The notes under the pieces were generated by a model. That model made no database searches. It was given only the letters and a program-made list of their open reading frames with translations, and had not been told where the DNA came from. Positions 1 to 8,772 of a stretch of 57,823 bases of DNA are shown here, piece by piece. The stretch comes from a virus. Both the position numbers and the translations under genes were made by a program. Location of the stretch: IMG/VR virus record IMGVR_UViG_3300008954_002723, positions 1 through 57,823 of that record, one strand, 5' to 3'. Position 1 is the stretch's first letter. Each line of letters starts with the position of its first letter.

Positions 1-186
1 AAACGTAAATGGCTTACTTATGATAGTATATTAGAAGAGCTAGATAAAATGGGCGAATTTAAATTAGGGGATGAAATAAAATATAGAATTACCGACAAAG
101 AAAACGATAGAAAAGTATTTTTAACTACCCTAGATAAAATAAATCCAAAATCAGTAAGGTTAAATTTGTTAATTAATTCAATTTAA
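1..186 (+). CDS. 3'-terminal fragment of an unrecognised gene
   Basis: Frame 1 is open from the first base to a TAA at 184-186 and gives 61 residues beginning KRKWLTYD and ending LLINSI. The start lies outside the window. The fragment is charged and probably folded (alternating hydrophobic positions), with no motif I recognise. It is followed by a late-type promoter motif before the next gene, so it probably ends a transcription unit. Confidence 0.55.
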   Translation, partial: KRKWLTYDSILEELDKMGEFKLGDEIKYRITDKENDRKVFLTTLDKINPKSVRLNLLINSI

Positions 187-190
187 CGTA

Positions 191-200
191 TATTTATATA
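191..200 (+). promoter_or_regulatory. Late-type promoter motif TATTTATATA
   Basis: TATTTATATA lies 22 nt (first base to ATG) upstream of the start at 213. The same element occurs at a similar distance before most late genes in this window. Proposed -10 element of the phage late sigma factor (inference). Confidence 0.5.
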
Positions 201-212
201 AAAATATTAAAA

Positions 213-1835
213 ATGAAATATATAGTAACGGAAAGTCAATATAAAGTATTAATTAAAGAGGATAGGGTCTCATATTTGAAAAGTCAGAATGTGATAGATA
301 AAAAACTGTTGGATGATAACAGTGAAGGTGAAGATGAAAAAGATGGTACACGGCCAGCAGGGGGAATGAGAAAAAAAGTTAATATTGAAGCCATACAAGG
401 ACATGATGGTGTAGATATTGCCTATGTCGTTACAAATAAGAAGGGGAAAACATCTATTAAACTTACTGAAGAAATATTTAATGATATTGTAGAAGCTGAT
501 CCCACACAGAAGAAAGAATTCGTTCAATGGATGATTCAAGTGTTTGGTAGGCATATTAAAGATAACGATATCGATCAAGCAGTAAGGTTTTTAACTGAAG
601 ATTTACCCGAAGCAAATGAATATTTAGGGGTATTTGATGGTGTAAGAAAGAAAAAAGTTTTTAAAAGTGGTGCACCTAATAGACCTAATGCACCGGAAAA
701 TGTAAGTGATATTAATCAATATAATGATTTAGCCCATTTATATTCTATAGTTAGTCCATTTATTGGGGCTGAGGATGATGGTGAAGGTGGTAACCCAATA
801 TGGAATAAGATGAAAAAATATATCGATTTAGGTCATGCAAAATTAGCTTATAGAGATAATGGAGTATTGGTTTATACTCCCCAAACAATAGAATCAAGTT
901 GTGAACCTTTAGGAAATTTAGCATCTTGGTGTACACGTAGAGAAGGAAATAGTTATTTTGATTCTTATAGAAGCAATAACCCTAAACCAGATGGGACACT
1001 TTCTGATTATTATGTGGTGATGCCTAAAGAATTATTTGATGGTGATGATGGTGAGGGTACCTTCCCTTTACAATTACATTTTGAATCTGGTCAATTACAT
1101 GATAAGAATAATCGAAGTATTGAAAGGGATAAATTACCCACAATCCTAGGAAAATATGAGGGACTAAAAGATTTCTTTAAACAAGAATTAGGTGCATTAG
1201 CGACTGCAGACATTAGACAAGGATCAGGATTAATGGATAGTAAATATATTAAATATCTTGCAATGTTTGGTGGTAAAGCCAAAGATGTTATAACTGATGA
1301 GGTTTATAAAGATGGGGTAGAAAGTATAAGACGACAAGCATCGGAAGATCAAGGACCTTTACAAAATAATAGATACCTTAAATGGTTAATGGAACATACT
1401 GATGGTGTTTTAATTACTGATTATCTTAATAAGGATATGGATGTATTAGATTTCAGTAATATGCCAATTAAAGAATTACCCGACCTTTCAGAATTTAAAA
1501 ATGCAACTAGAATATCCGCCAATAAATGTGGATTAATAAAAATTCCACCAGCGGATTACTTACCTAATGATATAGAGATATTTACTATGACAGATAACGA
1601 AATAAAAGAAGTACCATTACCAGGGTATGAAAAATTAACAAAATGTTTTGTAATGAATTTCGCCAAAAATCCTATTACTAAAATTAATATAGCACCCTTA
1701 GAAATATTAGTAAGAGAAAACTTAGCACGTTTTGTATTAGTAGGTGTAGATTTGGATAAATTATCACCAGCAAATAGGAAAGCATATGATGCATTTGAGG
1801 CGGATCCCGATGGTATAGGTTATTTAACCGCATAA
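213..1835 (+). CDS. Tagged virion-cargo candidate with WCT motif and leucine-rich-repeat-like C terminus
   Basis: 540 residues, function unknown. The N terminus (MKYIVTESQYKVLIKE) is one of the best copies of the tag shared by many genes here; it ends in I-K-E, a T4 gp21-type cleavage site. The middle (about residues 225-290) holds ASWCTRREGNSYFDSY followed by YYVVMP and a QLHFESGQLHDKNN segment, a WCT-type motif I recall from uncharacterised phage proteins. The last third (about 410-510) has leucine-rich-repeat-like spacing (LDFSNMPIKELPDLSEF, NKCGLIKIPP, DNEIKEVPLP). The combination suggests a protein packaged in the head and perhaps delivered to the host, as T4 Alt is. That role is inference from the tag. 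Confidence 0.7.
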   Translation: MKYIVTESQYKVLIKEDRVSYLKSQNVIDKKLLDDNSEGEDEKDGTRPAGGMRKKVNIEAIQGHDGVDIAYVVTNKKGKTSIKLTEEIFNDIVEADPTQKKEFVQWMIQVFGRHIKDNDIDQAVRFLTEDLPEANEYLGVFDGVRKKKVFKSGAPNRPNAPENVSDINQYNDLAHLYSIVSPFIGAEDDGEGGNPIWNKMKKYIDLGHAKLAYRDNGVLVYTPQTIESSCEPLGNLASWCTRREGNSYFDSYRSNNPKPDGTLSDYYVVMPKELFDGDDGEGTFPLQLHFESGQLHDKNNRSIERDKLPTILGKYEGLKDFFKQELGALATADIRQGSGLMDSKYIKYLAMFGGKAKDVITDEVYKDGVESIRRQASEDQGPLQNNRYLKWLMEHTDGVLITDYLNKDMDVLDFSNMPIKELPDLSEFKNATRISANKCGLIKIPPADYLPNDIEIFTMTDNEIKEVPLPGYEKLTKCFVMNFAKNPITKINIAPLEILVRENLARFVLVGVDLDKLSPANRKAYDAFEADPDGIGYLTA

Positions 1836-1867
1836 TTTGTTTTATTAAAATATTTTTCCTATCTTTA
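1836..1867 (+). promoter_or_regulatory. Bacteroidota-type promoter (TTTG-N20-TATCTTTA)
   Basis: TTTG at 1836-1839 and TATCTTTA at 1860-1867 are separated by 20 nt, just before the small gene at 1881. The -7 box has A instead of the final G, so it may be weak. Confidence 0.4.
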
Positions 1868-1880
1868 TAAAAAAAGTTTT

Positions 1881-2036
1881 ATGGAGAAATTTGGTCTTTG
1901 TCTTAAATCCACAGGAGAGATAATCAATATATGTTTAACATCTAGTGTTAATGAAGCAATTAATTATTTCGCCATAATTAAACGTATAGATTCTTTTACA
2001 CTTTTAGATATTTTTGATGTTAAGAAAATAAAGTAA
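1881..2036 (+). CDS. Small hypothetical protein (51 aa)
   Basis: ATG at 1881, stop TAA at 2034-2036. The peptide begins MEKFGLCLKSTGEIINICL and contains NEAINYFAIIKRI. It is soluble-looking and mixed alpha/beta, with no recognised domain. A promoter-like element ends 14 nt upstream, and this is the only open frame in the gap between the tagged genes, so it is probably a real small gene. Function unknown. Confidence 0.5.
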   Translation: MEKFGLCLKSTGEIINICLTSSVNEAINYFAIIKRIDSFTLLDIFDVKKIK

Positions 2037-2063
2037 GTCTACTTATTTTTATCTTTTTTGTTA

Positions 2064-2074
2064 TATTTATAATA
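2064..2074 (+). promoter_or_regulatory. Late-type promoter motif TATTTATAATA
   Basis: The motif matches the late element but sits 72 nt before the ATG at 2136, farther than usual, which implies a longer leader. Confidence 0.35.
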
Positions 2075-2135
2075 TAAATGGTAATGGACCTCATATGTCC
2101 TTCACTTAATAACAGTATTTTATAAAAATAATACA

Positions 2136-2282
2136 ATGTCAAAAAAAACTAAAAAAGTAATTAGATTAACTGAAAGCGAAATGGTTGACCTAATCGAGGG
2201 TATAGTAAACCAAGTAAAATCTACTAAAAGAAAAGCAATACAAGAATCCAGAAGTAAGAGACCTATAAAACGTAGGAAATAA
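2136..2282 (+). CDS. Small basic tagged peptide (48 aa), internal head protein candidate
   Basis: Begins MSKKTKKVIRLTESEMVDLIE, a very clear copy of the shared N-terminal tag, and then has only a short basic tail ending KRPIKRRK. The L-I-E at residues 19-21 fits a gp21-type cleavage site; cutting there would release a basic peptide of about 27 residues. Small basic internal peptides are known in T4 heads, so a role in the prohead core or DNA neutralisation is plausible but unproven. It ends 9 nt before the next gene and is probably cotranscribed with it. Confidence 0.6.
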   Translation: MSKKTKKVIRLTESEMVDLIEGIVNQVKSTKRKAIQESRSKRPIKRRK

Positions 2283-2291
2283 TTATTTTAA

Positions 2292-3953
2292 ATGAAACCG
2301 TTAACTCCGCAAGAAAAACGCATGAGAGAACTCATGGAATTTACCTATGAGGACAATTCTCATGATATATTGGCAGAACACAATCTTAATTTTGTAGAAG
2401 TTTTTAATAATCCTTTATTAAAAGAACAAGAAAAGGGAAAAACTTTGGACCAAGGTATAACCAAAGGGGCAGATGGAAATCCCGATTGGGAGTGGATCAA
2501 AAAAGAACTTAAATCGGCAAAAACTATCACAAACATAAAACCTATATGTTTTGATGTGGGTAGTGATGGTGAAAGAATTGATGGTAATTTTGCCGCAAAA
2601 GTAACTAGTGGTAGTAATGCGGTTAAAGTTTTTATTAATCAATTAAAAAATGCAATTGCATCAGATCCGGAGGCACAAAAATATTTAAAAGAAGGTGGTA
2701 AATTTACTATACAATCAATGGATTTAATTGCTGGTGCCAGTAACTCCTTAAATGGTAGTGTTACACCTACTATGGATAATAATTATAATCCTAAAAAATA
2801 TAGTGATGAAGGATATACCCATAAAAATAATAGTGAAACTTGGAAAAAGAATTTACAATATGCTATAGACCGAGGTAATGCAGTGGCGGAAGAATTAAAA
2901 AAATCTCTTCCAAAAGAAGGTATTAATATTACAGAGGAAGGTATTAAAGTTACTCCGTTCATTATCGATACAGGTGGGGTAATAGATGGAGCTAAGGGAC
3001 ACTTACCTAATAATGGGCAAGTAGTTAGGGTATGGATGAAAGTATGTTGGGAGAAAACTGAAACTACTCGGACCCCTGCTTTAATAGAAGAATTTAAACG
3101 ATGTATGGGGGGTATAACGGTAGAAGTAAATTATGAGGGTACAGGACATAAGTGTAATCATGCCACGTTTAAAATATTTGCTAATGGGGTACCCTTAAAA
3201 AGGACTGGATTTGGTGTGAGTAGTGGTTCTATTACTCCGTCTCCCAGTGAATATGCTGATTTAAATAATGGGTCCAAAGATGATCTAGTCTTAAAAGAGA
3301 GACCTAGAGGAACTGCTGGAGGATCACGATTTAATCAATTTAGAATAGAGGGAGAAGAATTAGGTAAATTATTAACAGTAGAAAACTTAAGAAAATTTAA
3401 AGGAGATTTACAAATACAAGCAGAATGTATTAATACCCCAAATGTTACAAGTGATTTATGGGCTGATAAAAGAAAAAAATTATATTCTATAGATAATCTA
3501 CTTTTACCCCCAATGTTTAATTCTACTCGATTAAATAGATTAATTTATCTATATGGAAAAGATGGGAAGATAAAAACTACTAGTATGATAAATTGGATGA
3601 GGGAAAATATTGAGGAATTCAAAGATAAAAATACTTCTACAATTAAAAAATTAGTAGGACTTAGTAGTGATGCTAATTCTGAAGATATAATTAAAAAATT
3701 AAGTAAAAATGGAAGGATTACTAGCGAACCTAATCCTAAAATACCTAAAGGAAAAGACTCCTCTTTTGGATGTCATAAAGGAGTTGCGGAAGTAAATGTA
3801 ATTCAAAATGGTAGAGAGATAGATACTCAAAATGTGACTACTCCTCGGTTTGCTGACGATACTATTTATACATTAGGACCAGTAATGGAGGCGTGTAGTG
3901 CTAAATGGAACCAATTAGTTAAAGCTTCCTCACAACATAATCAACAAGGTTAA
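2292..3953 (+). CDS. Large hypothetical, probable virion-associated protein
   Basis: 553 residues without a confident family. The segment at about 137-190 (FTIQSMDLIAGASNS ... NLQYAIDRGNAVAEELKKSL) loosely resembles an OmpA-like peptidoglycan-binding pattern, in which a Gly/Ala-rich loop is followed by a helix with R-G-N-A-V. I regard this as suggestive only. No signal peptide or membrane segment is visible. It follows the tagged 48-aa gene by 9 nt in the same transcription unit and converges with the minus-strand gene that ends at 3950, overlapping it by 4 nt. Confidence 0.6.
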   Translation: MKPLTPQEKRMRELMEFTYEDNSHDILAEHNLNFVEVFNNPLLKEQEKGKTLDQGITKGADGNPDWEWIKKELKSAKTITNIKPICFDVGSDGERIDGNFAAKVTSGSNAVKVFINQLKNAIASDPEAQKYLKEGGKFTIQSMDLIAGASNSLNGSVTPTMDNNYNPKKYSDEGYTHKNNSETWKKNLQYAIDRGNAVAEELKKSLPKEGINITEEGIKVTPFIIDTGGVIDGAKGHLPNNGQVVRVWMKVCWEKTETTRTPALIEEFKRCMGGITVEVNYEGTGHKCNHATFKIFANGVPLKRTGFGVSSGSITPSPSEYADLNNGSKDDLVLKERPRGTAGGSRFNQFRIEGEELGKLLTVENLRKFKGDLQIQAECINTPNVTSDLWADKRKKLYSIDNLLLPPMFNSTRLNRLIYLYGKDGKIKTTSMINWMRENIEEFKDKNTSTIKKLVGLSSDANSEDIIKKLSKNGRITSEPNPKIPKGKDSSFGCHKGVAEVNVIQNGREIDTQNVTTPRFADDTIYTLGPVMEACSAKWNQLVKASSQHNQQG

Positions 3954-4618
3954 TTATATAATCTTTTTATTATTTCCTTATCTATGTCGGCGAATTCCGT
4001 AATAGGAATATATTTAGATTCTTGGAATATACTCATAGGATAACTATAACTATCATTTACAAACCCTAATGATTGGGTAATTTCTTCTCTTAATGTACAT
4101 CTCATTTCTTTTTCTAATCTAGAATTACTCCATTTATTATTTACTCCTTGTTCTTTTAAATAAACAATATCGACAAAACATAACGAAATACAAATTTCTT
4201 TTAAATTCCCTAATATAGATGCAAAACCATAAGGTTTAGTGCCACCATTTTCTATTAAATTATGATATTGTAAATTATGATGTTCATATTCTTTTCCATT
4301 TCCTATGAATAATTTACAATTAGCGGTAGATGAATCAGTGGTAATATAAATGTTTATTGGATCAATTAGATCATTTAACTCTTTTACTACAATTTCTAAT
4401 TCTTTAATTAAAAAATCTATTTTTTCCCCATAGAGATAAATATAGACATCCTTATTCCATTTCCATTGTTGTGTAGTATCAGGAACCCAATCATTAGTAT
4501 TATTATCCCATACCCATAAATCTTTTGTTATTTCTTTATAATAATGATAAATAGAATCTTCTTGAGAATACCCTTCTAAGGATAATACTATTAATAAAAA
4601 TGTAATTAATTTTTTCAT
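3950..4618 (-). CDS. Secreted DUF2927-like protein with its own early promoter
   Basis: Chosen start MKKLITFLLIVLSL (4618), because the -7 box of a strong promoter covers the alternative upstream ATG at 4636. A signal peptide (residues 1-18, ending GYSQ) precedes a domain whose C-terminal half has REEITQSLGFVNDSYSYPMSIF followed by D..I.KRLY. This is the conserved core of DUF2927, a bacterial family of unknown function. The product should be exported by the host Sec system. A host-derived, separately promoted secreted gene between phage modules fits a lysogeny-independent cargo (moron-like) gene, for example one altering the infected cell envelope. Function unknown. Confidence 0.7.
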   Translation of the reverse strand: MKKLITFLLIVLSLEGYSQEDSIYHYYKEITKDLWVWDNNTNDWVPDTTQQWKWNKDVYIYLYGEKIDFLIKELEIVVKELNDLIDPINIYITTDSSTANCKLFIGNGKEYEHHNLQYHNLIENGGTKPYGFASILGNLKEICISLCFVDIVYLKEQGVNNKWSNSRLEKEMRCTLREEITQSLGFVNDSYSYPMSIFQESKYIPITEFADIDKEIIKRLYN

Positions 4619-4633
4619 GATGTTTGATTTATA

Positions 4634-4665
4634 CAAATATACGATAAAAAAATTAAACTGCCAAA
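4634..4665 (-). promoter_or_regulatory. Early promoter, TTTGGCAGTTTAA-type
   Basis: On the minus strand TTTG (4665-4662), 20 nt, then TATATTTG (4641-4634). The sequence TTTGGCAGTTTAA is identical to that in the promoters at 55745 and 57312. It drives the secreted DUF2927-like gene starting at 4618, giving a leader of only about 10 nt. Confidence 0.8.
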
Positions 4666-4681
4666 TAAAAAACGAATAAAA

Positions 4682-7147
4682 TTACATTAATTTTATCTCT
4701 ACTTTTTCCTTAACTTTACTATAAGATACGGCGATAATCTGCCCCTTTTTAACATTCTCTTTTAAGATCTCTTCTGAAATGGGATCCTCAATAAATTTTT
4801 GTATTGCTCTATTTAATGGTCTCGCCCCATATTCTTCATCATATCCGGCTTCTGCAAGAAAGTCTTTAGTAGATTTCATTATTTTAACTGAATATCCTAA
4901 TTCTTTAACTCTTTCTATTAATTTTTTTAGTTCCAGATCAACAATTACTCTTATTTCGTTTTCCTTTAATGAATTAAAGATTACTACATCATCCAGTCTA
5001 TTTAAAAATTCCGGTGGAAAGTGTTTCTTCAGTTCTTTACTTAAAAATTCACTTTTCTTAGCATCTTTAGTTACACTTAATGATTTAGTGCTAAATCCTA
5101 CCCCCGTACCAAATTCTTGTAATCTTTTAATTCCTATATTAGAAGTCATAATTACTATACAGTTTTTGAAATTCACTTTCCTCCCGATACTATCCGTTAA
5201 TTGACCATCATCTAAAAGTTGTAGGAGAATATTATAAACATCTTTATTAGCTTTCTCTATTTCATCAAATAAAATAATGGAATAAGGTTTTCTTCTAACT
5301 TTTTCAGTTAATTGACCACCTTCTTCATGTCCTACATATCCTGGAGGTGCTCCTATCATTCGTGATACTGCGTGTTTTTCTTGATATTCTGACATATCAA
5401 TCCTTATAAGTGATTCCTCATTACCAAACATGTATTGTGCCAATCTTTTGGCTAAGTGAGTTTTCCCTGTACCTGTTGGACCTAAAAACATAAAGGTACC
5501 TATAGGTTTTTTAGGGTTACGGATACCTACCCTATTTCTTCTTAATGATTTAGCAATTTTAATTACTGCATCATCTTGCCCCACTACACTTCCTTTCATT
5601 TCTTTTTCCATATCCAACAATCTCTTACCTTCATCACTAGAAAGTCGTTTTAGTGGAATCCCTGTCATTATGGCGACTACTTCACTAACATCGTCAGGAG
5701 TTATAATAGTACGTTTTTTATTTAATTTATTTTTCCAGTTTTCCTTCTCAATTTCTAATTGGTCTGTAACCTTTCTTTCTTTATCTCTTAATTTGGCAGC
5801 TTCTTCATATTTTTGACTTTTAACTACCTGATTTTTATCTTCTTTAATTTTTACTATTGCTTCTTCTAATTCAGTAATAACAGGGGGTGGTTTTGCATTA
5901 ACTTGGGATCGAGCTCCTACTTCATCCATTATATCAATCGCTTTATCCGGAAATTCTCTATCGGTTATATATCTATCAGATAATTTTACACATTGATCCA
6001 CCGTTTCAGGTGAATAAGTAACTTTATGGAATAATTCATATGATCCCTTTATTTTGTTTAATATTTCTATAGTTTCCTGAATTGATGGTGGTTCAATAAT
6101 AACTTGTTGAAATCTTCTGGTTAACGCCCCATCCTTTTCAATATTCTCTCTAAATTCATCTAAGGTGGTAGCACCAATAATTTGTATATCACCCCGAGAT
6201 AATGCTGGTTTAAATACATTGGCAGCATCCATAGCGCCACTTGCATTACCCGCACCAACTAAAGTATGAAGTTCATCAATAAATAATATTATATTATCAG
6301 TAATCATTAGTTCATCTACAACACCTTTAATTCTTTCCTCAAATTGTCCTCTATATTTGGTACCTGCAACTAAAGAAGTTAAATCTAATGAAATAATTCT
6401 TTTATCTAATAATGTGCGGGGAGCATCTCCTTCATTAATTTTAAGTGCTAATCCTTCTATTACTGTAGTTTTTCCTACTCCAGGATCCCCAATTAATACC
6501 GGATTATTTTTCTTTTTACGAGAGAGAATTTGTGCAACTCTTTGAATTACATCATCTCTACCAATTACAGGATCAATTTTACCTTCAGATGCTCTTTTAG
6601 TTATATCCACTGAAAAATTATCTAATATAGGTGTGCTGGAATTTTTATTTTTTCTTCTCGGAGGTCTATTAAATAATTCTCCTGAATCATCATCTATAGA
6701 ATCAAAACTTCCTTCTATTAAATGTTTTCTTACCATACCATTATAATTTTCATAGTTAATTCCCATTTTATTTAAAATTTTACTTACCGTATTTTTTTCT
6801 TTTAAAATAGATAACATTATATGGGGGGTGTCTAAATAATCTTCTTTTAGTTTATCACATTCCACTTCAGAATCTTTTATTATTTTTTTGGTGTATTCTG
6901 ACATGGGAACTAAAGAATTAGTAAAGTTATCACTTTTTTTTGTTTTAACCAAATAATTTTCAATTTTTTTATGTAGATCATCTACATCTATTTCTAATTC
7001 TATTAAAAATTTTATTGCTTCATTATCATAATCATTAATTAAGGCAGTTATTAAATGTTCTACTTTTATTTCATCATCATTATAAAGTTTAGCTTCTTCA
7101 ATAGACTTATTAATTATTTTTTTAACCTTTGGTTGTACTTTTTTCAT
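4682..7147 (-). CDS. clpC: ClpC/ClpA-type AAA+ protein unfoldase
   Basis: 821 residues, full length for ClpC. Order: Clp N-domain (about 1-145), D1 ATPase with Walker A GDPGVGKT (220-227) and Walker B LFIDELHT (about 288-295), UVR-like segment QKYEEAAKLRDKE (about 445-457), D2 ATPase with Walker A GPTGTGKT (556-563), Walker B ILFDEIEKA, sensor region MTSNIG, and a C-terminal D2-small domain. A VGF tripeptide at 683-685 occupies the place of the ClpP-docking loop of ClpC, so the protein could feed a host ClpP; no clpP is in the window. Likely role is ATP-driven unfolding or remodelling of host or phage proteins. Divergent from the methyltransferase gene at 7207. Confidence 0.93.
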   Translation of the reverse strand: MKKVQPKVKKIINKSIEEAKLYNDDEIKVEHLITALINDYDNEAIKFLIELEIDVDDLHKKIENYLVKTKKSDNFTNSLVPMSEYTKKIIKDSEVECDKLKEDYLDTPHIMLSILKEKNTVSKILNKMGINYENYNGMVRKHLIEGSFDSIDDDSGELFNRPPRRKNKNSSTPILDNFSVDITKRASEGKIDPVIGRDDVIQRVAQILSRKKKNNPVLIGDPGVGKTTVIEGLALKINEGDAPRTLLDKRIISLDLTSLVAGTKYRGQFEERIKGVVDELMITDNIILFIDELHTLVGAGNASGAMDAANVFKPALSRGDIQIIGATTLDEFRENIEKDGALTRRFQQVIIEPPSIQETIEILNKIKGSYELFHKVTYSPETVDQCVKLSDRYITDREFPDKAIDIMDEVGARSQVNAKPPPVITELEEAIVKIKEDKNQVVKSQKYEEAAKLRDKERKVTDQLEIEKENWKNKLNKKRTIITPDDVSEVVAIMTGIPLKRLSSDEGKRLLDMEKEMKGSVVGQDDAVIKIAKSLRRNRVGIRNPKKPIGTFMFLGPTGTGKTHLAKRLAQYMFGNEESLIRIDMSEYQEKHAVSRMIGAPPGYVGHEEGGQLTEKVRRKPYSIILFDEIEKANKDVYNILLQLLDDGQLTDSIGRKVNFKNCIVIMTSNIGIKRLQEFGTGVGFSTKSLSVTKDAKKSEFLSKELKKHFPPEFLNRLDDVVIFNSLKENEIRVIVDLELKKLIERVKELGYSVKIMKSTKDFLAEAGYDEEYGARPLNRAIQKFIEDPISEEILKENVKKGQIIAVSYSKVKEKVEIKLM

Positions 7148-7153
7148 CCTACA

Positions 7154-7185
7154 TTTGTTTTTTTAAATAAATATCATTACTTTTG
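7154..7185 (+). promoter_or_regulatory. Bacteroidota-type promoter (TTTG-N20-TACTTTTG)
   Basis: TTTG at 7154-7157 and TACTTTTG at 7178-7185 match the TTTG / TAnnTTTG consensus with 20-nt spacing. It lies in the divergent gap between clpC and the methyltransferase and sets the methyltransferase start at 7207 rather than 7183. Confidence 0.65.
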
Positions 7186-7206
7186 TTAACATATAACCCA
7201 AAAATT

Positions 7207-8130
7207 ATGGAAAGTAAATATAAATTAGTGTTAGGTAACACAAAAATCGTGCTGGACGAGATGATCACAAAAAATCAAAAAGTAGATATGATTTTTACAT
7301 CTCCACCTTATTATGCAATGAGAAAAAATTATAGTGGTAATAGTGATGGAGAAGTTGGTTCTATCCATGTAGATGATTATGTAGAATGGTTTTTAGAATT
7401 TACGGACAAATTTCTCCAAGTATTAGAACCTGATGGAAGTTTTTTCTTAAATATTAATGATAAAATAGATAATGGAGTAGTCCATCCGGTTTTAGATGAA
7501 TTAAAATATAAAATGAGAAAACAGGGGTGGTATATGGTAGCCAAACCTTATATATGGTTTAAAAAACAATCTATGCCAACCAATTGTAAATATAGAGCGA
7601 TAGATAGATATGAATACGTTTTTCATTTCTCTCCTACTACTAAACCTAAATTTCGCGCAGATAATTGTAGAGTACCTCATTCTGAAGTAACAAAAAGAAG
7701 AATGAAAACCCCAGTGCCTACTATAAATTCTAGAGATGGAGTATATGAACATACCACTATTAAATTAAACGAAAAAGGCGCGTTACCTCATAATGTAGTT
7801 ATAACGGCAGCAGAATCTAATCCAAGTGTTTTACATCCCGCTCCTTTTCATGTCGAATTAGCTGAATGGTTTGTTAAAATAGGAAGTGATGAAGGGGATA
7901 TTGTGTTAGATCCATTTGCTGGGTCTTCTACTACCGGTGTAGCTGCCTTAAAACATAAAAGAAAATTTATTGGTATTGATCTCGTAGATTTTAATATTGA
8001 TTTTGGGGAAAAAAGAATTAAACATTTACTTTCCACTGGAGAGTGTTACATTCCCAAAAATAAATTAGCCTACTATGACATAGATGTTAATTATTATAAG
8101 GTTAAAGGGAAACATATTAATAACCCTTAA
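7207..8130 (+). CDS. DNA methyltransferase, beta-type (N4-cytosine or N6-adenine)
   Basis: 307 residues from MESKYKLVLGN; an in-frame ATG at 7183 is rejected because it lies inside the promoter. Catalytic motif IV FTSPPYYAMR is near residues 30-39. The SAM-binding motif I LDPFAGSSTTG comes late (about 229-239) and is followed by FIGIDL, the order of beta-class amino-methyltransferases. TSPPY is commoner in N4-cytosine enzymes, while N6-adenine cannot be excluded. No restriction endonuclease is adjacent, so it is an orphan enzyme. Probable role is modification of phage DNA against host restriction or timing of expression or packaging. Confidence 0.9.
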   Translation: MESKYKLVLGNTKIVLDEMITKNQKVDMIFTSPPYYAMRKNYSGNSDGEVGSIHVDDYVEWFLEFTDKFLQVLEPDGSFFLNINDKIDNGVVHPVLDELKYKMRKQGWYMVAKPYIWFKKQSMPTNCKYRAIDRYEYVFHFSPTTKPKFRADNCRVPHSEVTKRRMKTPVPTINSRDGVYEHTTIKLNEKGALPHNVVITAAESNPSVLHPAPFHVELAEWFVKIGSDEGDIVLDPFAGSSTTGVAALKHKRKFIGIDLVDFNIDFGEKRIKHLLSTGECYIPKNKLAYYDIDVNYYKVKGKHINNP

Positions 8131-8212
8131 TGACATTTTGACATAAAATTTCTAGTGGCATTTATTTTGATATAAAAAAATAAATAATAATAAAATTAAA
8201 AAAAATTAAAAA

Positions 8213-8674
8213 ATGAGAAACAATTTTAATGAATTTTTAAGAGATTTTTTTAACGAAGATTTCTTTTGGAGTAATTCTACTCATAATCCATTTCTAAGAG
8301 GATTAACAACTAATGTACCAGTAAATAGGAGAGAATACTCTCAGAATCTACCAACTACTAATGTATTTGAGGATGAATGGTCATATAAATATGAACTAGC
8401 TACGCCAGGATTTACTAAAAAAGATTTAACTGTAGAATTAGAAAATAATATGTTGGCAGTTAAAGGAGAAAGAGTAGTAGAACATAAAGATAATGGGGAA
8501 TATATTTCTAAAGAATATCACTCCACTAAATTCTATCGATCATTTCCTTTACCAGAAAATGTTGTAGCGGATGAAATTCACGCCAAAGTTACTAACGGTA
8601 TTACTACATTATTTTTACCTAAACTTACACCAACAAAAAACAAAAAAGAGAATAGAAAGATAGAGATTGCATAA
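8213..8674 (+). CDS. Small heat-shock protein, Hsp20/alpha-crystallin family
   Basis: 153 residues. The alpha-crystallin domain spans about residues 45-140: YKYELATPGFTKKDLTVELENN, LAVKGER, then F.RSFPLPENVVADEIHAKVTNGITTLFLPK, the classic A-x-x-x-n-G-v/t-L region. A short variable N terminus and a charged tail are as usual for the family. It holds unfolding proteins in an ATP-independent way, probably helping virion protein assembly or protecting proteins during infection. Its nearness to the ClpC-like unfoldase suggests a phage protein-quality-control set. A terminator follows at 8699. Confidence 0.92.
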   Translation: MRNNFNEFLRDFFNEDFFWSNSTHNPFLRGLTTNVPVNRREYSQNLPTTNVFEDEWSYKYELATPGFTKKDLTVELENNMLAVKGERVVEHKDNGEYISKEYHSTKFYRSFPLPENVVADEIHAKVTNGITTLFLPKLTPTKNKKENRKIEIA

Positions 8675-8692
8675 TCTATTTTATAATACATA

Positions 8693-8722
8693 AAAGGACC
8701 ACATTACTAATGTGGTTTTTTT
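8693..8722 (+). terminator. Rho-independent terminator after Hsp20 gene
   Basis: CCACATT-act-AATGTGG hairpin (8699-8715) followed by seven T residues. Confidence 0.8.
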
Positions 8723-8734
8723 ATGCCTCATAAT

Positions 8735-8765
8735 TTTGATTTTTAGAAAAAAAATAGTATATTTA
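8735..8765 (+). promoter_or_regulatory. Bacteroidota-type promoter (TTTG-N19-TATATTTA)
   Basis: TTTG at 8735-8738 and TATATTTA at 8758-8765, starting 12 nt after the preceding terminator and ending 7 nt before the ATG at 8773. Probably starts the small-gene/thyA transcription unit. Confidence 0.5.
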
Positions 8766-8772
8766 CAAAGTT

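Noticed and set aside
8138-8212. Promoter for the Hsp20 gene (TTTTGACA ... TATTTTGATA)
   Set aside because: Spacing is about 22 nt and the -7 box is imperfect; possible but not supported well enough.
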